A stretch of 36,625 nucleotides of DNA from Planctomycetaceae bacterium (GTDB lineage Bacteria; Planctomycetota; Planctomycetia; Planctomycetales; Planctomycetaceae), in the NCBI GenBank assembly GCA_029243145.1, contig JAQWSQ010000013.1:1-36625 (forward strand), written 5' to 3'. The number at the start of each line of letters is the position of its first letter. Position 1 is the first letter of the stretch. The notes below the pieces were generated by a model. The model was not told the origin of the DNA. It ran no database searches and saw only the letters and a list, made by a program, of their open reading frames with translations. This document shows, piece after piece, positions 35,973-36,625 of the stretch. A program made the translations under genes and the position numbers.

Positions 35973-36625
35973 TTATTTGCCCGTGCCAAATTCTGTACCG
36001 AACAATTCGGCCACTCCCTCCACCACAATAGTTGTCCCTGTTTCAGGACCACTGGAAAGAACCGCCAGCGATTCTCCCGTTTCCGCATCGACCACGCTAT
36101 ACTTCATGAAGATGCGATGTCGTCGATAGACGTTCTCAGAATCTTGCCCATAGACCCACGCGGTTCCGTGCGAGTCATGGACAACGGCAGCCAGCGGGAC
36201 GACAAGATTCTCATCATCCCCGATCAGTGGCAATTGCACCGTCACACGTTGACCGGGTCGAACACTATGCGATTGATTGTCGATTTGATAATACAAATCG
36301 ACAGTCGCTGACAACATGTCGCCGGTCGGTGGTGCTTCCACCGGCTTGGCGACTTGCGGACTCTCTTTGGAATTACTTTGTAAGTTTAAGATCCCCACCG
36401 AGTCGTCGAGGCGAATTTCTTCCAACAAACCTGCATAGAGGGGAACGCGGATCCACATTGTTTCCAGATCGGCCAGTTCCACCAGCGGAGAGCCAACCGT
36501 GACGGTTTGCCCACGAGTGACGGCGACATTCATCAATGTCCCCGAATCGGGTGTCAGAATTGGAATTGGTTGTGCTTCGGTAGTTTTGGATTCCAGACTG
36601 AGAGCATCCAGCGCCTTCTTGCGCA
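35973..36625 (-). CDS. RND membrane-fusion (HlyD/CusB-like) protein, 5' end cut by window edge
   Basis: The frame is open from the window edge to the stop at 35973, so the N-terminus lies outside. The visible part, about 216 residues, starts RKKALDALSLESKT and then shows GTLMNVAVTRGQTVTVGSPLVELADLETMWIRVPLYAGLLEEI, the lipoyl/barrel-type fold of CusB- and HlyD-like adaptors. VDLYYQIDNQSHSVRPGQRVTVQLPL and a C-terminal beta-domain (GTAWVYGQDSENVYRRHRIF) follow. It should link the RND pump to an outer-membrane channel. An internal TTG/ATG near 36536 is not the true start. It ends 27 bases before the pump gene. Confidence 0.88.
   Translation of the reverse strand, partial: RKKALDALSLESKTTEAQPIPILTPDSGTLMNVAVTRGQTVTVGSPLVELADLETMWIRVPLYAGLLEEIRLDDSVGILNLQSNSKESPQVAKPVEAPPTGDMLSATVDLYYQIDNQSHSVRPGQRVTVQLPLIGDDENLVVPLAAVVHDSHGTAWVYGQDSENVYRRHRIFMKYSVVDAETGESLAVLSSGPETGTTIVVEGVAELFGTEFGTGK

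Overview
The window looks like a chromosomal segment of a planctomycete (Planctomycetota, probably order Planctomycetales). The main evidence is an ECF sigma factor fused to a Ser/Thr kinase (20525-21937), an architecture known mainly from this phylum. Supporting signs are a ThuA-domain secreted protein, GALA-like leucine-rich-repeat debris, PQQ-type beta-propellers, scarce Shine-Dalgarno sequences and moderate GC by eye. No IS element, prophage, CRISPR array or rRNA is visible. Most of the window is core chromosome, with one decayed, repeat-rich gap at 25929-27517.

Layout. 1-2536: a ThuA-like secreted protein (cut by the left edge), a Nudix hydrolase and a family-4 glycosyltransferase. 2537-6391 (minus strand): a CBS-domain protein, GTP-type PEP carboxykinase and a secreted M28 / glutaminyl-cyclase-like protein, with a perfect 18-bp palindrome ahead of the carboxykinase gene. 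6983-12678 (plus strand): five consecutive genes encoding an iron-type alcohol dehydrogenase, a secreted beta-propeller, a HemN/HemW-like radical SAM enzyme, a chorismate-lyase-like protein and a flavin-dependent halogenase-like oxidoreductase. The last three resemble a small aromatic (hydroxybenzoate-derived) pathway and are the best candidate here for an undescribed system. 12697-18778: thiL, an HtrA-type protease, and a TPR gene coupled to htpG, so two protein quality-control loci are divergent; an acyl-CoA-dehydrogenase-like protein lacking the usual catalytic Glu follows. 18804-22353: a small conserved-looking protein, an M29 aminopeptidase, a histidine-kinase remnant, the sigma-kinase fusion and a 7Fe ferredoxin. 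22363-25928: a sodium/solute symporter and murD. 25929-27517: no intact gene, but an LRR fragment, degenerate dispersed repeats and four alternately oriented hairpins. 27518-30947 (minus strand): purE-purK-glycoside hydrolase joined by ATGA overlaps. 30997-32684: an unrecognised protein with kinase-like motifs and a TPR protein. 32769-32839: tRNA-Gln(CTG). 32874-36625 (minus strand): a CusA/CzcA-like RND pump with its membrane-fusion partner, cut by the right edge.

All functional calls rest on motif reading by eye; no database search was run. Starts were moved inward from the longest possible reading frame where overlap, signal peptides or ribosome binding sites argued for it.
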